A stretch of DNA of 64,000 nt from contig NC_088325.1 of NCBI RefSeq assembly GCF_910592395.1, forward strand, positions 11,346,109 through 11,410,108, given 5' to 3'. The position numbers were made by a program, and so were the translations under genes. Under the pieces are notes generated by a model. It was given only the letters and a program-made list of their open reading frames with translations, did no database searches and was not told the DNA's origin. This stretch comes from Lineus longissimus. Lineage: Eukaryota > Nemertea > Pilidiophora > Heteronemertea > Lineidae. Shown one piece after another: positions 13,370 to 26,126 of this stretch. The first letter of the stretch is position 1. The number at the start of each line of letters is the position of its first letter.

Positions 13370-16300
13370 TTTACCCTATCCAACAATAATTGGTGTGCCT
13401 CTCCTTTTGATTGAAAAAAGGACGGAAACCATATATCGTCTCTGGGCCAAAAGCGGTGAACGACGAGGCCTAGGCGAAAATAAGTTGATTATAAACTCCT
13501 ACTGAAACCCGGCAATTCGTCTTGACTTCAAGGTGGATATCATGGTCTTCTGAAAAAAATAGATATACAACTCTCTTGGCTGAAGAAACCCATTATAAAA
13601 CGGTTCTTTGAAGCTTTTGTGCACCAAAATGGTAAAGCACTCATCCACAAAGGACAACTTGACATGAACACCTTTTGGCAAAAAATTTCTTTCTGTAAAA
13701 GGGGTGTGATTGAGGATAATTGCAGGCGATATGGGATAAAAAAGGCTCTGAATTCTTCTATGAGTGTAAATGGGTTGAGAGATAATCAGGGTATAAGCTT
13801 GGGGAAATGATCAAGTTGTTATTCTGTTTTTTTCATTTATGTCACGATTCATTGGCATTAACATAAGGATGTACTGATAAAAAAGTACCCAGAGTAAATT
13901 ATAGTTTACAGTTTCATGGAGATGGGCAGGTTTTTTGACCAAAAACAAGAAGATTGTTTCACACTCAGTGCCTGAAAATTGCGAATATGTCCCTGGTGTA
14001 ATGTTCGAGGGAGATGAAAACACTGTGTTATAATCTGTCAAGGAACTCTCATATAGCATGGACGATTTGCTACTTGCAGTGAATAACTCCACTTTTCGAC
14101 TCGATTCTTCCCCTCGTGGGACCTATTCAAAACATCTAACCGGTTCTATGAAAATAAAGACAAATCAAGGCAAATTAAATTCCCATCCAATTTCCTGTGG
14201 TCTTCAGATGTCACTGAAGTGATCACTTTAGACAGCCAGTTTAAGATATTTCCTAGTTGCTGAAGTAATTCTTTTGCTACTAAAAATATCGTTTACATCA
14301 GTACGGATGCTGTTTTAAGTCTGTTAGACTTCAAATTTAGATTCCTGTAGGTTACCTGGTGTCTGATGCTAAAGTGGCAAAGTTCAATCACTAATCAACT
14401 TTGAGTCGGAAGTCAAAATCACTCAACTGGTGTGGAGTCTGAGGTGCAGCTTGCAACAGGTGAATCTGTACCCAAACAATCTTACCTACTCTCAAGACTC
14501 ATCCAAACAAATCATTCAACAGTTCATGTTGATTTTTCATTCTCCCGGAGTTTCTTCCTGTTTGGCCAAAAGAGAATTGAGGAATAATTACGGTTTTGAT
14601 CGCATCTTGTGTAACATGAGCGAAGTCTTCCCTTTAAGGATTCACATTTTCAACCCCAACTTCACACCATTTTAGATAAATCATTGAAGAAGTTGATGAA
14701 CAGGATCAAAGATCAGGATGTGTATTGATCTATTTCAAAGGATTTATTTGACCACAGTTTAACGTCCAGTGACTGTCCTTTATACAGATAGCTACTACGT
14801 TCAGTGGACATTTAGCAGTTTCTGAGGTAGGCTGTTAAAATATTCATATTTCTCCAAGCAAACGAAAAGGGGTACGGTGGCTAGATGAATAGGTGCATGA
14901 GGTTTGCACAAAGTTAATGGCATACCGGCGGGGTAGGGGTATTTTACGTGGGTTGAGACATTCGACAATTAGTTAGAGAAGAATTTGCCGTCATTTTCTC
15001 TCTCTTAAGTCACATAGTTTTCTGTACCCAATGTTATAATTAGATGGCGGAGGGGGGTTCGGTGGACACTCAACAAATCATGCTGTCTATCCTTTGCGGA
15101 TTAGAGGAGGTAACATGCACCTATTTGCACCAGCATTAGCCACAAGAGGTAAGCCTACATTTTGTAAATCCTGGAAATCTCCCCGGAAACTTCCTTTTCT
15201 GTCATAATGCACCATAGATGTATTCAAAGAATCAATCAAATTTGGCTAATAAGATACAACTTTCCATTCCTCCATTCCTCACCCCCACTGTCTGTTAGGA
15301 AATAACTGTCTCAAATAGCAGTGGGTGAAGGTAGGAATGGGCAGTATTACCAGCAGGATCACAGTTTGGTCTATTTACCTTTTTGTAGAGCGTGTCACCA
15401 GTAATAATCTTTTCCAAGATTTGGCTTTCTTTCACACTAGGAGATGATTTGCCTCCTGGTGAATTGATGTTTCCATTCCTTTGACCGGAACGATTTTGAA
15501 ATTGTTTATTTTTCCTGGGATATCCTTTCTGCGCAAACAAGCAATCTTTGTCACTGCGACTTGCTATTATAATTGGTGCTATGTGCGTCAAAAGATTTCT
15601 CATTTACGGGTAAAACTGATAAATACTGGTTTTGTTACCCACGGCAGGTCGCTGCTATCACAAGTTCTCTTCGCAGGCACCTCACCATAAACAAGCAAAA
15701 TTTGTCGCAGGCAATCATCATCGCAGGTTGTGGCAATTTCAGTCACTCGTTTCGGGGCGCTTTACTCACTATATAATAGCTGTTTTTATTCATAATTCAT
15801 AGTTACATGTACACTTGTGGACAGGTTCTTTGCAAACATAAAAATTCCGCTGTAAATAATCATCATTTCTTTGTTGATATTGAAAGCCAATGATTGAATC
15901 GCTTCCTTACAATTTCCTGAACGAATCCAACAGTGAATAATTATCACTTACTCAAATCGTAATTATTGCCAGGCCGTTGAAGGCAGACCAGGGGGCATTT
16001 TTTTCGAAGAAAACCTCGACCTATCAAAATGTTTGATTCCCCACACCTTGGTTTTATTGAAAGTGCTCTGTCATAAAGGAAGCCAAGCTGTGCCTCTTAT
16101 CACTTTTAACCAGTTTATAAAGCTCTGTGGAGTTATCCTGTGAAGTGCTACTCGTGCTTTGTGTGTTGTCTCTTGTCACCTAGTGTTCGATAATTGCACT
16201 TTTCATAATGATTTGTTTGTGTTCATGGGAGGGGTTGTCAAATGAAATATCTCTGAAAATATAACTGTTAGATAATCACAATACCTTCAGCCAGGAATTT

Positions 16301-16860
16301 CCAGTGAAAATTTACCCTGCATTCTGCTGGGCCCAGCTTGGGAATGCCATTGGAACGTAAACACTTTTGAAATGTCTAGTAAATTGTACATATTCGATTC
16401 ATTTAGAAATACACTGTTTTCAAGCATTTCTGACCAGGCCATTTTAGCATAAACTTGGTCATCGCATTAGGACCGAATTAGCATGGAAAAAGAGTTGCAT
16501 AGCTTTTATATAATTTTATATTTTTGATAACTTCTATGCTGTATTTTGTGGTCATTTTGTCAAATGTTTGTCAATCATAGACCTATCTACCCCAGAGTGG
16601 GTGGTGTGAACATTTGAAAAGGAATTGGAGTTCTATTGTTTGCCGCCTTACAAAGCGACCATTATACCAGCAGTGCCCTTTCTTTCTAACCTTTCAACCT
16701 TACAATATTATTAGTACGTTATTGCACCAAATGCTCCCTGAGCAAATATAAGTATTATGGGATCATGAGCTTTATCGTAAAGCTATTTATGTAACCGCTG
16801 GCACGAAAACTGTTTAGTAACGAGGCCATGAAAATACTAAAGATTTTAACCCCAATCTCG
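13370..16860. other. No gene recognised
   Basis: Short frames only (the longest about 100 codons on the minus strand at 15295-15603, unrecognised). Intron-like composition. Confidence 0.6.
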
Positions 16861-16867
16861 TTACAAA

Positions 16868-17232
16868 GTTTGCTGTGAATGATGAAATGTTTATTAGACA
16901 CTACTAAAATGCTCATTATGACATCATCCTTTGACTATTCTTTGACAATATCATGTAATATCCATGAAGTGGAGAACTGCCTGATGATGAAGCTATTACT
17001 TTGATGATTTTCAGTGTTTTATTTTTGTTTTATTTTTGATTTTCAGTGTTTTATTTTTGTTTTATTTTTGTGTTTGCTGTGAATGATGAAATGTTTATTA
17101 GACACTACTAAAATGCTCATTATGACATCATCCTTTGACTATTCTTTGACAATATCATGTAATCTCCATGAAGTGGTGAACTGCCTGATGATGAAGCTAT
17201 TACTTTGATGATTTTCAGTGTTTTATTTTTGT
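16868..17232 (+). repeat. Near-identical 161-bp direct repeat, 204-bp period
   Basis: 16868-17028 and 17072-17232 differ at only two positions (ATATCC/ATCTCC and GGAG/GGTG). The 43 bases between them repeat TTTTCAGTGTTTTATTTTTG, the end of the unit. This is a recent tandem duplication, non-coding as far as can be seen. Confidence 0.95.
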
Positions 17233-17582
17233 GTTTTGATCCTGAAATATCAGCAGTTATAGCTGAGTACACCCGATCGTACTGAGGTATTGCTGGTAGA
17301 CCAGATTGAAAGTAGCTGTTTAGTTCAGTCTGTGATCCCACATCAATAAACCAAAGTGATGAGCAGAAGGAAACCTTTTTACATTGTATTTGCAAACATT
17401 ACAGGAGAGATAGGAAAACCACCTGTAAAAGTACTGCAGAAACTTCGAGAGCCAACTTATCCCGACCTGTCAGAAGTGTGTTCGGATAACCATGCTCAGA
17501 ATGCATTCTGGTACATCTATCAAACATGGTACATTTCTGCATGAAGTTTGACGTATAGATGCCGAGTGTAGAGGCCTCTCTT

Positions 17583-17632
17583 AAGCCCGCTACACACGAG
17601 GGATTTCTCACCAACTTAGTTGGCTTTAAAAT
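17583..17632 (+). repeat. Dispersed repeat, first of two (GCCCGCTACACACGAGGG)
   Basis: GCCCGCTACACACGAGGGAT, then TTCTCACCAACTTAGTTGG, recurs at 39120. CTTA precedes it, compatible with a TTA-type insertion site. Possibly the end of a PIF/Harbinger-like element, but no opposite end was found. Confidence 0.5.
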
Positions 17633-17639
17633 TAAGAAC

Positions 17640-20050
17640 AGGTGCACAGGTGACTGAAAGTTGAGAGTCGTTCACCCACTCACACGAAAGACATAATCCC
17701 AGCAATATTTAGGTCCTGCACTATATTTAGGCCAAAACCTTGGTCAAGGCTGAGTGCAAATATCTATTATTTCTGGCAGGGAAATCTTAGATCTAGAAAC
17801 ATGGCTGCCAATGATTTTGTTGTGTACAATGAGAGGAAGAAAAAGAAGATTTTATCTATTATTATTGTAAAAAGTATCAGTGAAAAGAGGAAAAGGAGAA
17901 ATCGATGGGATAATAGGAGGTTTTGAGCAAAATCGTGGATTATGAAAAGGTACAGCCTTGGCGCCTATCGATAAAGAGTCAAAATATGGCCCAACTATGT
18001 TGTTGACTGAATCACACGGGGAAATTTCTCCCCCACACTCATTATATAAACAAAAAAATCCTTATATAAACAAAAGATGTCGTTGAGAAATAGAACAAGT
18101 CGGTAGTGCAGCCAGCAACTCCAACCAGTCGGGCAAAGTATCAGTACTACACCATCATATTCCACCTTCTGTTTCTAACGATCCTGCTCAAATTGCTCAT
18201 CCCGTGCAGATACATTATTACCCGAGGCATTCTCAGAATATTTAACGGTCGGCAATCGGAGTGTTATCAGTCTACTCAGCTAAGAAGATAGCCAGGCCTA
18301 GGATTGCCGAACCCTTAATGATGTGGAGCATTGTTTCCCGTCAACAGATGGTATATTGTTGAGATGAAGAAGATGGAAATAACGGCCTTGTTTAGATACT
18401 CTATCCTGATTTGTAAACAAAAAGAAGAACTGCACTATCATCATCTTGCCCTCATGCTAATAGCTTACTAATGCCCACTCTAAAATGTTAATACGCGAGC
18501 ACTAACCCGACCCCACCCCCAAAAGAACATTACTGTTACTGTAAAATTGTCATACTGTTTGATTGTTTGCATTAAGTCTGCAACTCCAAGTTGTCTGTTA
18601 GTCACAAAGTCATGTGTCGGCTTGGCTTTTGTTTTAAAAAATTGTTGTAATCAGTCAAACAGTCGTAGAGCGGTGAAACTAGAGTATAAATGGGCATGTC
18701 CTATATGTCATTCCATGCCAACAGACCTCTCTCCTCTCCAAATTATTAGTTTATTAAATGCGTGTTCAATAAGCATTTTCATTATTAAAAATAACGGCAT
18801 GTCTCTGTAGCCGATGACCATGCTCATGTACTGTGCATCCTGCAAAAAATCAATCAGCGATATCGAACAAAATCTCAAGTGTCTCTTGGCTGTCCAGGAA
18901 GTCTACATTTCGGATACCATGTGCAAACTATTGTGGTTGGGTCTATTGGAGTTGGTGTTTTACATGTACTTTGAGCAGTCATATGAGGAACAGATTTGGC
19001 ACTTACAGTACCAGTACACACTTATAATACCAAATGCCATGCTGTATATTGGGACATACTGTAAAGAATTAGCTCAACGACATCGACTCCCAGTTCATTT
19101 CAATCCAATTAATTCAACTTGTCTCAAACCCTGTGAGACCTATTACTTAACACGTAGTGCACAGACAGTTTCTCTCTTGGAGTCAGCTGTAGATTTCGAT
19201 TTGGAGACGAGAACTTCTTTTCGACAACAGACGCTGTGAAAGCCTCGAAGGGTTACAAAAAAAATTGATTAATATTTTCAGGAAAAAAGACAAAGGGGAA
19301 ATACTGGGTAGAAGTGGGACCTGAGGTTCACTGATAAAAAAAACCTTTGGGACAAAAAAGGCATTGGCAATTATCCAGCCTCAGAAAGTTTGGGCTGGAC
19401 AGGGAAAAATGCGTAGTGATCAATTTTTAGTTAATTATCCACCTGAAGAAGTCTCTTTTCTCACAAACTTGTCTTAATTTCTCAATGAAATTATAGAGTC
19501 GGCCGTAACACTCGGGCCAGGAAGAGAGCGCTGATCATAGAAAAGACGACTGACATTGGTTTATTCTGATGGTGCTCTTATTTCTTATTTGAGCCGCGTC
19601 AGCTGGCTGATAGACTCAGTGCAACTGCTAAGGTGGAAAGAGGCGGCCAGCCGATTGAGACAGTTATATTCGGAAGGATGAAGTAATTGACGACTGGTGT
19701 GGAGGGAAGAGGGCGGGCCATGCTTAATGGGACAGTTATATTCAGTAGGGTGAATTAATCGAAGTCAGCTGCCTAAATTAATGTATACAAGGCTACTGTA
19801 AACTTGATAAGTGGCAGTTTTGCCGAAAGACAGGTGGTTTGGGGTAACATAATCAACAGATCGGACCATTTAAGGTTATTACCTATGGCCAGCTTCTGTT
19901 TCCACCTATTTGTAAATCTATGCCCAAACAAAAGGGTTTATAGAAGGTTAGAAAATTAGGGAGCATCCTGGAGGTTTTTTTTTCCAGATTGATCATGGTA
20001 GTCTTTTGCATATATTTTTGCTACATGTCAAGTACATGTACCCCAATTTC
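17640..20050. other. No gene recognised; one 141-codon frame
   Basis: The frame at 18814-19239 is the longest plus-strand frame between the repeats but matches nothing recognised and has no clear splice context. A short frame from 17803 ends in a Lys/Arg-rich run (EKRKRRNRW) and a stop. With the repeat at 17583 it could be a trace of a transposase N-terminus, but this is weak. Confidence 0.5.
19628..19771 (+). repeat. 72-bp imperfect tandem repeat, two units
   Basis: GACAGTTATATTCGGAAGGA at 19659 and GACAGTTATATTCAGTAGGG at 19731 start parallel stretches, with a GGAAGAGG-rich segment ahead of each. Moderate divergence. Confidence 0.6.
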
Positions 20051-20052
20051 GA

Positions 20053-20190
20053 TTTTTATTTATTTATTTATTTAATAAAACCTCCTAAAAGGAGAAGTAT
20101 ATACAAATTAAATACATCAATGACAAGATAATACACAAAACAGATAATACATAATACAAGGCAATACATTTTGAAAAAAATATGCAGAAA
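20053..20190 (-). mobile_element. LINE-like 3' tail fragment (minus strand)
   Basis: Read on the minus strand, an AT-rich stretch leads to the hairpin CTCCTTTTAGGAG (20081-20094), then TTTTATTAAATAAATAAATA (20053-20080). Hairpin plus short-unit tail is typical of CR1/L2/RTE-like 3' ends; no coding part is retained. The 5' limit is not clear. Confidence 0.45.
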
Positions 20191-20199
20191 TATAGTCAC

Positions 20200-23100
20200 A
20201 CCAGTGTTTCTGCACCTCAACATATACATGTACTAGGATTTGAGCCTCTGATGAATTAGCCAAAGACTACTTCTGCTGTCTTAGCTTGACCAAATTAATC
20301 AAGTCTTTTATAGAGTACTACAGACTTTATCGAGTTGATGTCCATCTAACTGCCATGTGTATGCACATCACGTTCGCGGTCGAACATCAATTGACCAACT
20401 CCGCCGAAAATCCGAACAATTTTCCCATAAAATGTGATCATTACCCTGTTAGCCTCAGCTGTTTCTGGAACAAAAATGTGGTTGGCCGATAATGGCTGGC
20501 CGTCACGCGATTTAAGCAGGTAGAATGAGGGTTGGGCTGATTAGAATGCTCAACGGAATTGCATCATTAGGACGACTTGCCAATTTTCACTGATTTAGCA
20601 CTTTTTTGCAGGAGTTGTTGATGAAAACAATAGTGAAAAACAGAGCCGCTCAGACTCTTTTTTCGAACGCCCCTGAGTAGAAGCTGTTTGCTCTAATCTT
20701 GATCCAACCACACTCTATCTGGTCTTTTCAGACCTTTCCATAAAATGTACACTATTACAAAAAAAATCCCCTGTCTTGGGGACATGTTTTCTTTGCTATG
20801 TAGTCTCATTCAGGGACAATTGTCACCAGAAGCTGTTGAAGTTATACAGAATTTGAGTGGCCAAAATTTTGAGTACATTTCTCATATTGTTATGTTATCT
20901 CCACGTTATCTGGGACACACTGTATATCAAAGGACCAGAGCTTGAATGAGACATGAGCAGATGGTAACATGTGACAGAATGCGCAACCAATTTGACGGAT
21001 ACAGATAAGATCACGAAATTGTATAAAATCACACAATTTGCTCTCCAATTCGATTTGGAATAATTTTCTCTGTTATCATGCCCTGTATCTTCACAATCGG
21101 GGACAAAAATAACACCAATTTAATGCTATATTTATCAGTTTTCAACAACTATTCATGTCAACACCAAATTTAGACACCGTTGAAAACCATGTCTAATATC
21201 TCTTTCGATGCATCCATTTTAACCTGAAGCTGCCTTATGGTCACTTGTAATTGTTCAGTGGTCATTCTGAGGAGTTTTATTTGTCCAGTGGAGTGTTGTC
21301 AAGTCGTTGGGAATCCTTGTAAACCAATTCTTCAGACATTTATTGGGTTTTCAACATCGGGAACAATGTGATTTATCAATTTCGATGATTCGTCAATTTC
21401 GAGGACTGCACGAGAGCCATTTTTGGCACCAGTTTGACAGTGGGAGCATTTGAAAATATTTCAAAAACCAATAGAATGAATACTCCTGGACAACCCTAAT
21501 GGCCAGTCCCCTTAGTTAAAACACTTGCACCCGAGTACCTATGCAGGTCAAGCTGAAGAACGCACCACATTGTAAATTGGTTGAATTATCTGGACTGAAT
21601 AATGCAGGCATGGATACTGGGGTGCACCCCACCCTTAGATTTAAATAAAACTTAATGGGGCAGGGGGCTCCTCATTCCAAGTTTTGGCAAAAGCCTAACC
21701 TTTTAGTGCAATCCTCAAGTTAGCCAAAGATGAAGCCAAATGATCATCATTGGTTTCACTGAGTTACAAATTATCACCAAAACGAAAAAGAAAAAGAAAG
21801 ATTTCTAAGAGAAACAATAATTTCATCTGGAGGGGAACATTTGCCATGTTCACAATACTGGCAGTTACTCTCATTTGTAAAGTGGAGATTTTCACAATAT
21901 GATGGATTTGTCCATCCAGTATTGGTCTTGTAACAACAGGTTATAATATGGTGATGTTTCTATAGCCTGGCAATGAATGCCACTTCTTTTGAAATCGTAA
22001 ATGTACCATGGGTTTGAGACCTTATGATGGAGTTCACCATATTCAAGATGACAGGTCATAGGGACATAATAGGCTACTTCTATTGAAGGGTCAAAGGTTG
22101 GGCGTCAAAATTCCCATAAACGGAGACTGTGGTGCTTGATACTGTTACTAAGGGTACTTAAGTTGCTAAGGGTCAATTGATCATTGGCACAAATGACAAT
22201 GTCATCTTGGGTATCTTTATTTTCAATATGAATAACACTGTTTCATATGCCACAGTTAAAACTGGAGGCCTTTGGGCCTTCCACTCAGCAGAGATTACCA
22301 TTTGGCCAACTATGTCTAGCTTCCTGGCTGAGAACTTGAGGCTTTATTTGTACGTTGGGTTTTCCAAATTTGCAAGAGCAACTTGGCCAATTGAACTCTT
22401 GTACTGTTAGAGTGCAGAGGTTCTGCTCTTTGACCATCATTTAATATTGAATACGTGTCAATTCAGGTTCAAAGTGCAGTCTTACAAGTATTTTGAGATG
22501 TCAACTGTATTTTTCCTGGAGCGAAGACTTTCCAAATCAGAAAGCCTCCACAGCAATATGTGTTGGAGTGTACAGAGTAATAACATACAGCATAATCTCT
22601 TAGACGAACCTTTTGTAAAATTTATCAGTTTCAACCATGTATAGAGCGATACAAATGTACATCAAAATGCTAGCCATTTTATCCAACATGCGGTGGAATG
22701 AACTCTCATTGTTTGCACGTAACATCAACGCAAGTGGACCTGGGTCCAAAAGGGTTAACTGAAGTGGTTGTCTACTAATCATCAAGCATACCGAGAAGTT
22801 AATGAACCAGCTAATTAACGACCAATGTTTAATTGGCAGCTAATCAAATGAACAACTGTACGGCAAATTAATCTAATTAAGCAATTAATACAAACACGAT
22901 ATAAATAACACACAAACGTGTCAATTCTCGTTAGAGGTGAGAACAAAGACGCCATTTATATACTACAACTGTTAAAATCACACGTGTTTTCGTTGCCTTA
23001 ACTGCAGGCTGTAAAAATTCTGCTAAAATGTTGTGATAGTCATAAGGACCCTCAAGCGCAGGCTATATCATATATTTTCACAGGACTTGAGGATATGAGG

Positions 23101-25230
23101 CTTGTTCTGGCGTGTTTTCTCAGATTGACATGGTTGTTGTAGGGGTACGCAATTCGTAGTTACTGGTGGTCTAGGAAACAAGAAATGCAGTTCTACACAA
23201 TGCCGCAGTGCAGTTAATATTGTATGTGAACGAATTTGGTATTGTTGGTATTTTGTATGTTTGTCTACACAACGACATTGTTAAAATTTATATTTAGTAT
23301 GGATGTACACAATTTGAAGTTTTCAAATTCAATTACAACTTTCAAATACTTAACAATCAGTGTAGGCCTTTAATATCATTGCCATACATGTATTCAGAAA
23401 ACATTTTTCTATAGTTTGGCTTTCTCCACAGTCTGACTACATCACCCCAGCTAATCAGTATTTCTACACTCCTCATCAAATAAGGTATGTCTGTGCGCCC
23501 CATCACAGCCCTATGCTGGTGGGCCAATTCACCAATTCTAACAAGAGGGTACCCACCCTTTTGAGAGCTCTCTTCAGATCTATGACCATGACCCCCCATG
23601 CAGAAAACCTTGGATGCAATTTCAAATTCAGGTAGTGGTTTGTTTGAAGTTTTAAATCAATCCCAATAAATGAGTTCCGATATGGATATCGGATTCATCA
23701 AGATCAAAGACAGAGTGACATTAACAACACAAAGTTGTACTTCCTCCTGTGATGGTCAAGCGAGATGTTCCTACAATAATACAAGCAGTAGTATGGGTTT
23801 GAATACAGTGGCTGGAAAGGCCATGCAAATTTCTAATACCTCGGCCGCCCGAGTCATTGGGCACCCAAGTTATTTTGAAAAAAGATATGCCAATCGATGA
23901 GGAAGTAAGAATCCATGATCATTTTACGAAATGAGACCAATTACTGTAATAATAATAAAAACATTACTGCTATTGGTTGAGAAAATGGGTCCATGATAAT
24001 TTGGCAGACGAGGAAGTAGACAAAACAAGATTATTAAAGTGCAATACAACCCGGGATAATGTATACATTCACAGATAATCGTGAAAATATATATGGCCAC
24101 GAAAACAAAAAAACTGATCGAAATTACTGTTATGAACAAGTCAAAACACTAGAGTAAAGTCAGCAAAACTTGCCATTTCACAAAACTGCTGGATAAAATG
24201 GCCACACATATTTCTGCGTTAACAGTAGATAACCAGATCCTTTGTGATCGGTCATCATCAAACCGAAAACAAGCTACGGCGTGATTCCAATGAAATTCCT
24301 GAGCATTTTTTCCTCCAAAAATCTACATAAATCTACGAATTATCAAGTATGGCGTTATCTTTACTAGAAAATATGTACATCTTGACCCTATCTTGTACAT
24401 CTTGAAAGTATCATCTTCAGTCAGTCGTTGCGGAAAAACACAAAAATGGCCATATCCTGTACCCCTCTCCCACAAAGAAGTGGTTGAATACGGGAAATCT
24501 GTTTAGATAAAAATTTAATATTTCAAGTAATTTTAGCTTCAGATGAAGTTTTCAGATGCAGATCCAGAATATCACGTATCGGAGCTAGACCCAAAAGAAC
24601 CAGGTCAATGGGGGGTCCACTTGAACACCAAATAGTTTGCACTTGCACATTGAGAATTCAGACGGGTCATTCCTCTCTATATCAGATATGTGAACTTCTC
24701 TATTTCAGATATGCATTTCATCATTCCGTTACAATCAATATGCAAATCTTGATATAGGGCTATTAGTCTGATAACAGAAACTGACATATGCAGGTCAAGT
24801 GACTTGCGAACAAGTGCAATTCACACCCGTCTGATTCAATACTGATAGGACTTTTGTTTTGTCCATGGCATTTTTTTTTCAACGCCCATTCATCAAGCAA
24901 ATTAGGGCCAAAGCAAGAGATGGGTGGTATGAGGCAAGGGACAATTAAATCGAGCCAAATCAAGGGGGTGGGACCACAGGCAGGCCGAGCTACTGGGTCA
25001 AATTCAATATGCACAGTTAGGAGACTGGGTAATGGTTTATAAGCGATAAATATATATCCAGTGCAAGCTTGAACGGCTTCATATACTGTGTGAGATAGGA
25101 TAAACCCCTATTGTCGATTTTGTATCACTTCATCTTGCCTACCTGGCTACTGTCTATTGTCTCCCTTTAAGGAAACTGAAATATAGGTCTATGAGACCCG
25201 TCAAGGGAAAACCAGGCACATGTCGCACAG
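20200..25230. other. No gene recognised
   Basis: Apart from the TAAT cluster at 22.8 kb and the 18-bp palindrome TCCGATATGGATATCGGA at 23676-23693, only chance reading frames under 90 codons. Confidence 0.6.
22800..22892. promoter_or_regulatory. Dense TAAT/ATTA cluster
   Basis: About ten homeodomain-type TAAT/ATTA cores in 93 bp (TTAATGA, CTAATTAAC, TTTAATTGG, GCTAATC, AATTAATCTAATTAAGC, AATTAAT). Denser than the surrounding AT-rich DNA, but no gene lies close by. Confidence 0.25.
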
Positions 25231-25234
25231 AAGA

Positions 25235-25380
25235 TGAGGCCAAATGACACCAGAAGATAATAGGAAAAGTCGATGTATTCAGGTTTCACAAAAGGCTGAC
25301 AACAGTGAAATGAACAACCAGTCCGTCTCAACCTGCCAAGTTTATAGCAACATGTACCTGGGTTAGCTGTGATGGGTCAC
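25235..25380 (-). repeat. Dispersed repeat, inverted relative to 32460-32625
   Basis: The reverse complement shares an exact 33-base run with 32502-32534 (containing CTTGGCAGGTTGAGACGGAC), and weaker similarity continues on both sides (CTGGTGTCATTTTG, CATGTTGCT, ACCCATC). Two members of one dispersed family in opposite orientation. Confidence 0.6.
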
Positions 25381-26086
25381 ATATTTCTGTTGCTGTTTTG
25401 CCTGATAAACTTGTTATAAAGCTGCTGCCGTTTCCTCCAACCAAGATGGCTTATTTTGTTTGTTTACAACAAGCCAGAAACACTTCATTTGGCTTAGTTC
25501 AATTGTTCACACACAGCTTATAAATTATTCAAAGCAACAACTCAATACAAACAAACGGCACGGGTTGGGCATAACAGAACAAGAGAGGGCTTCAAATATT
25601 CAGACAGCTCACGTTGAAATGTTCTGCAGCTAAAAAAACGTAATTAAGGAGAAACCACGACCTGACGAAACTGGCCAGAAATGTGAGACACATGTTGTGA
25701 ACTTGAAATATCTCCGAAAAAAGCAGTACCACTATTAACAATTGTGTCATGTCTATCTCAACTAAGTATTAATGAAATACTCTTGTTATCATCAGGGACT
25801 AGGCCAATGATAAGAAGGCCCTTACATTAGTCCAATCATGCAATACATTGTCAGACTTTTGATAAATTTGTCTCTAGTTTATCAATCCATTGATAATTTT
25901 CATGGGAAAGTGAACTCGAACATTCCTGCGAAAACATGTACTGTCATATTTACTTGTTCTTTTGATCTAATCAACTTGATAATAATTAAGGAATTTACAC
26001 CCCAATTTTGATCACAAAGTATATCCCCCTTCTCCCAGGAGATCGCAAATGTGTACAGGGCCCCTAAGGTATCAGATTGGGGTGGC

Positions 26087-26101
26087 GGGGGGGGGGGGGG
26101 G
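26087..26101. repeat. G homopolymer (15)
   Basis: Uninterrupted G-run 23 bp before the Harbinger-like element. Confidence 0.95.
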
Positions 26102-26126
26102 CAGATCATCAGTGTTCGACATCTTA

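Noticed and set aside
13176-13505. Frames with poly-Met/Val, poly-Asp/Gly or poly-Ile
   Set aside because: Produced by the ATG/GTG microsatellite in three frames.
18814-19239. 141-codon plus-strand frame
   Set aside because: No recognisable domain, no supporting splice sites or neighbouring exons; plausible by chance. Would be reconsidered with RNA-seq support.
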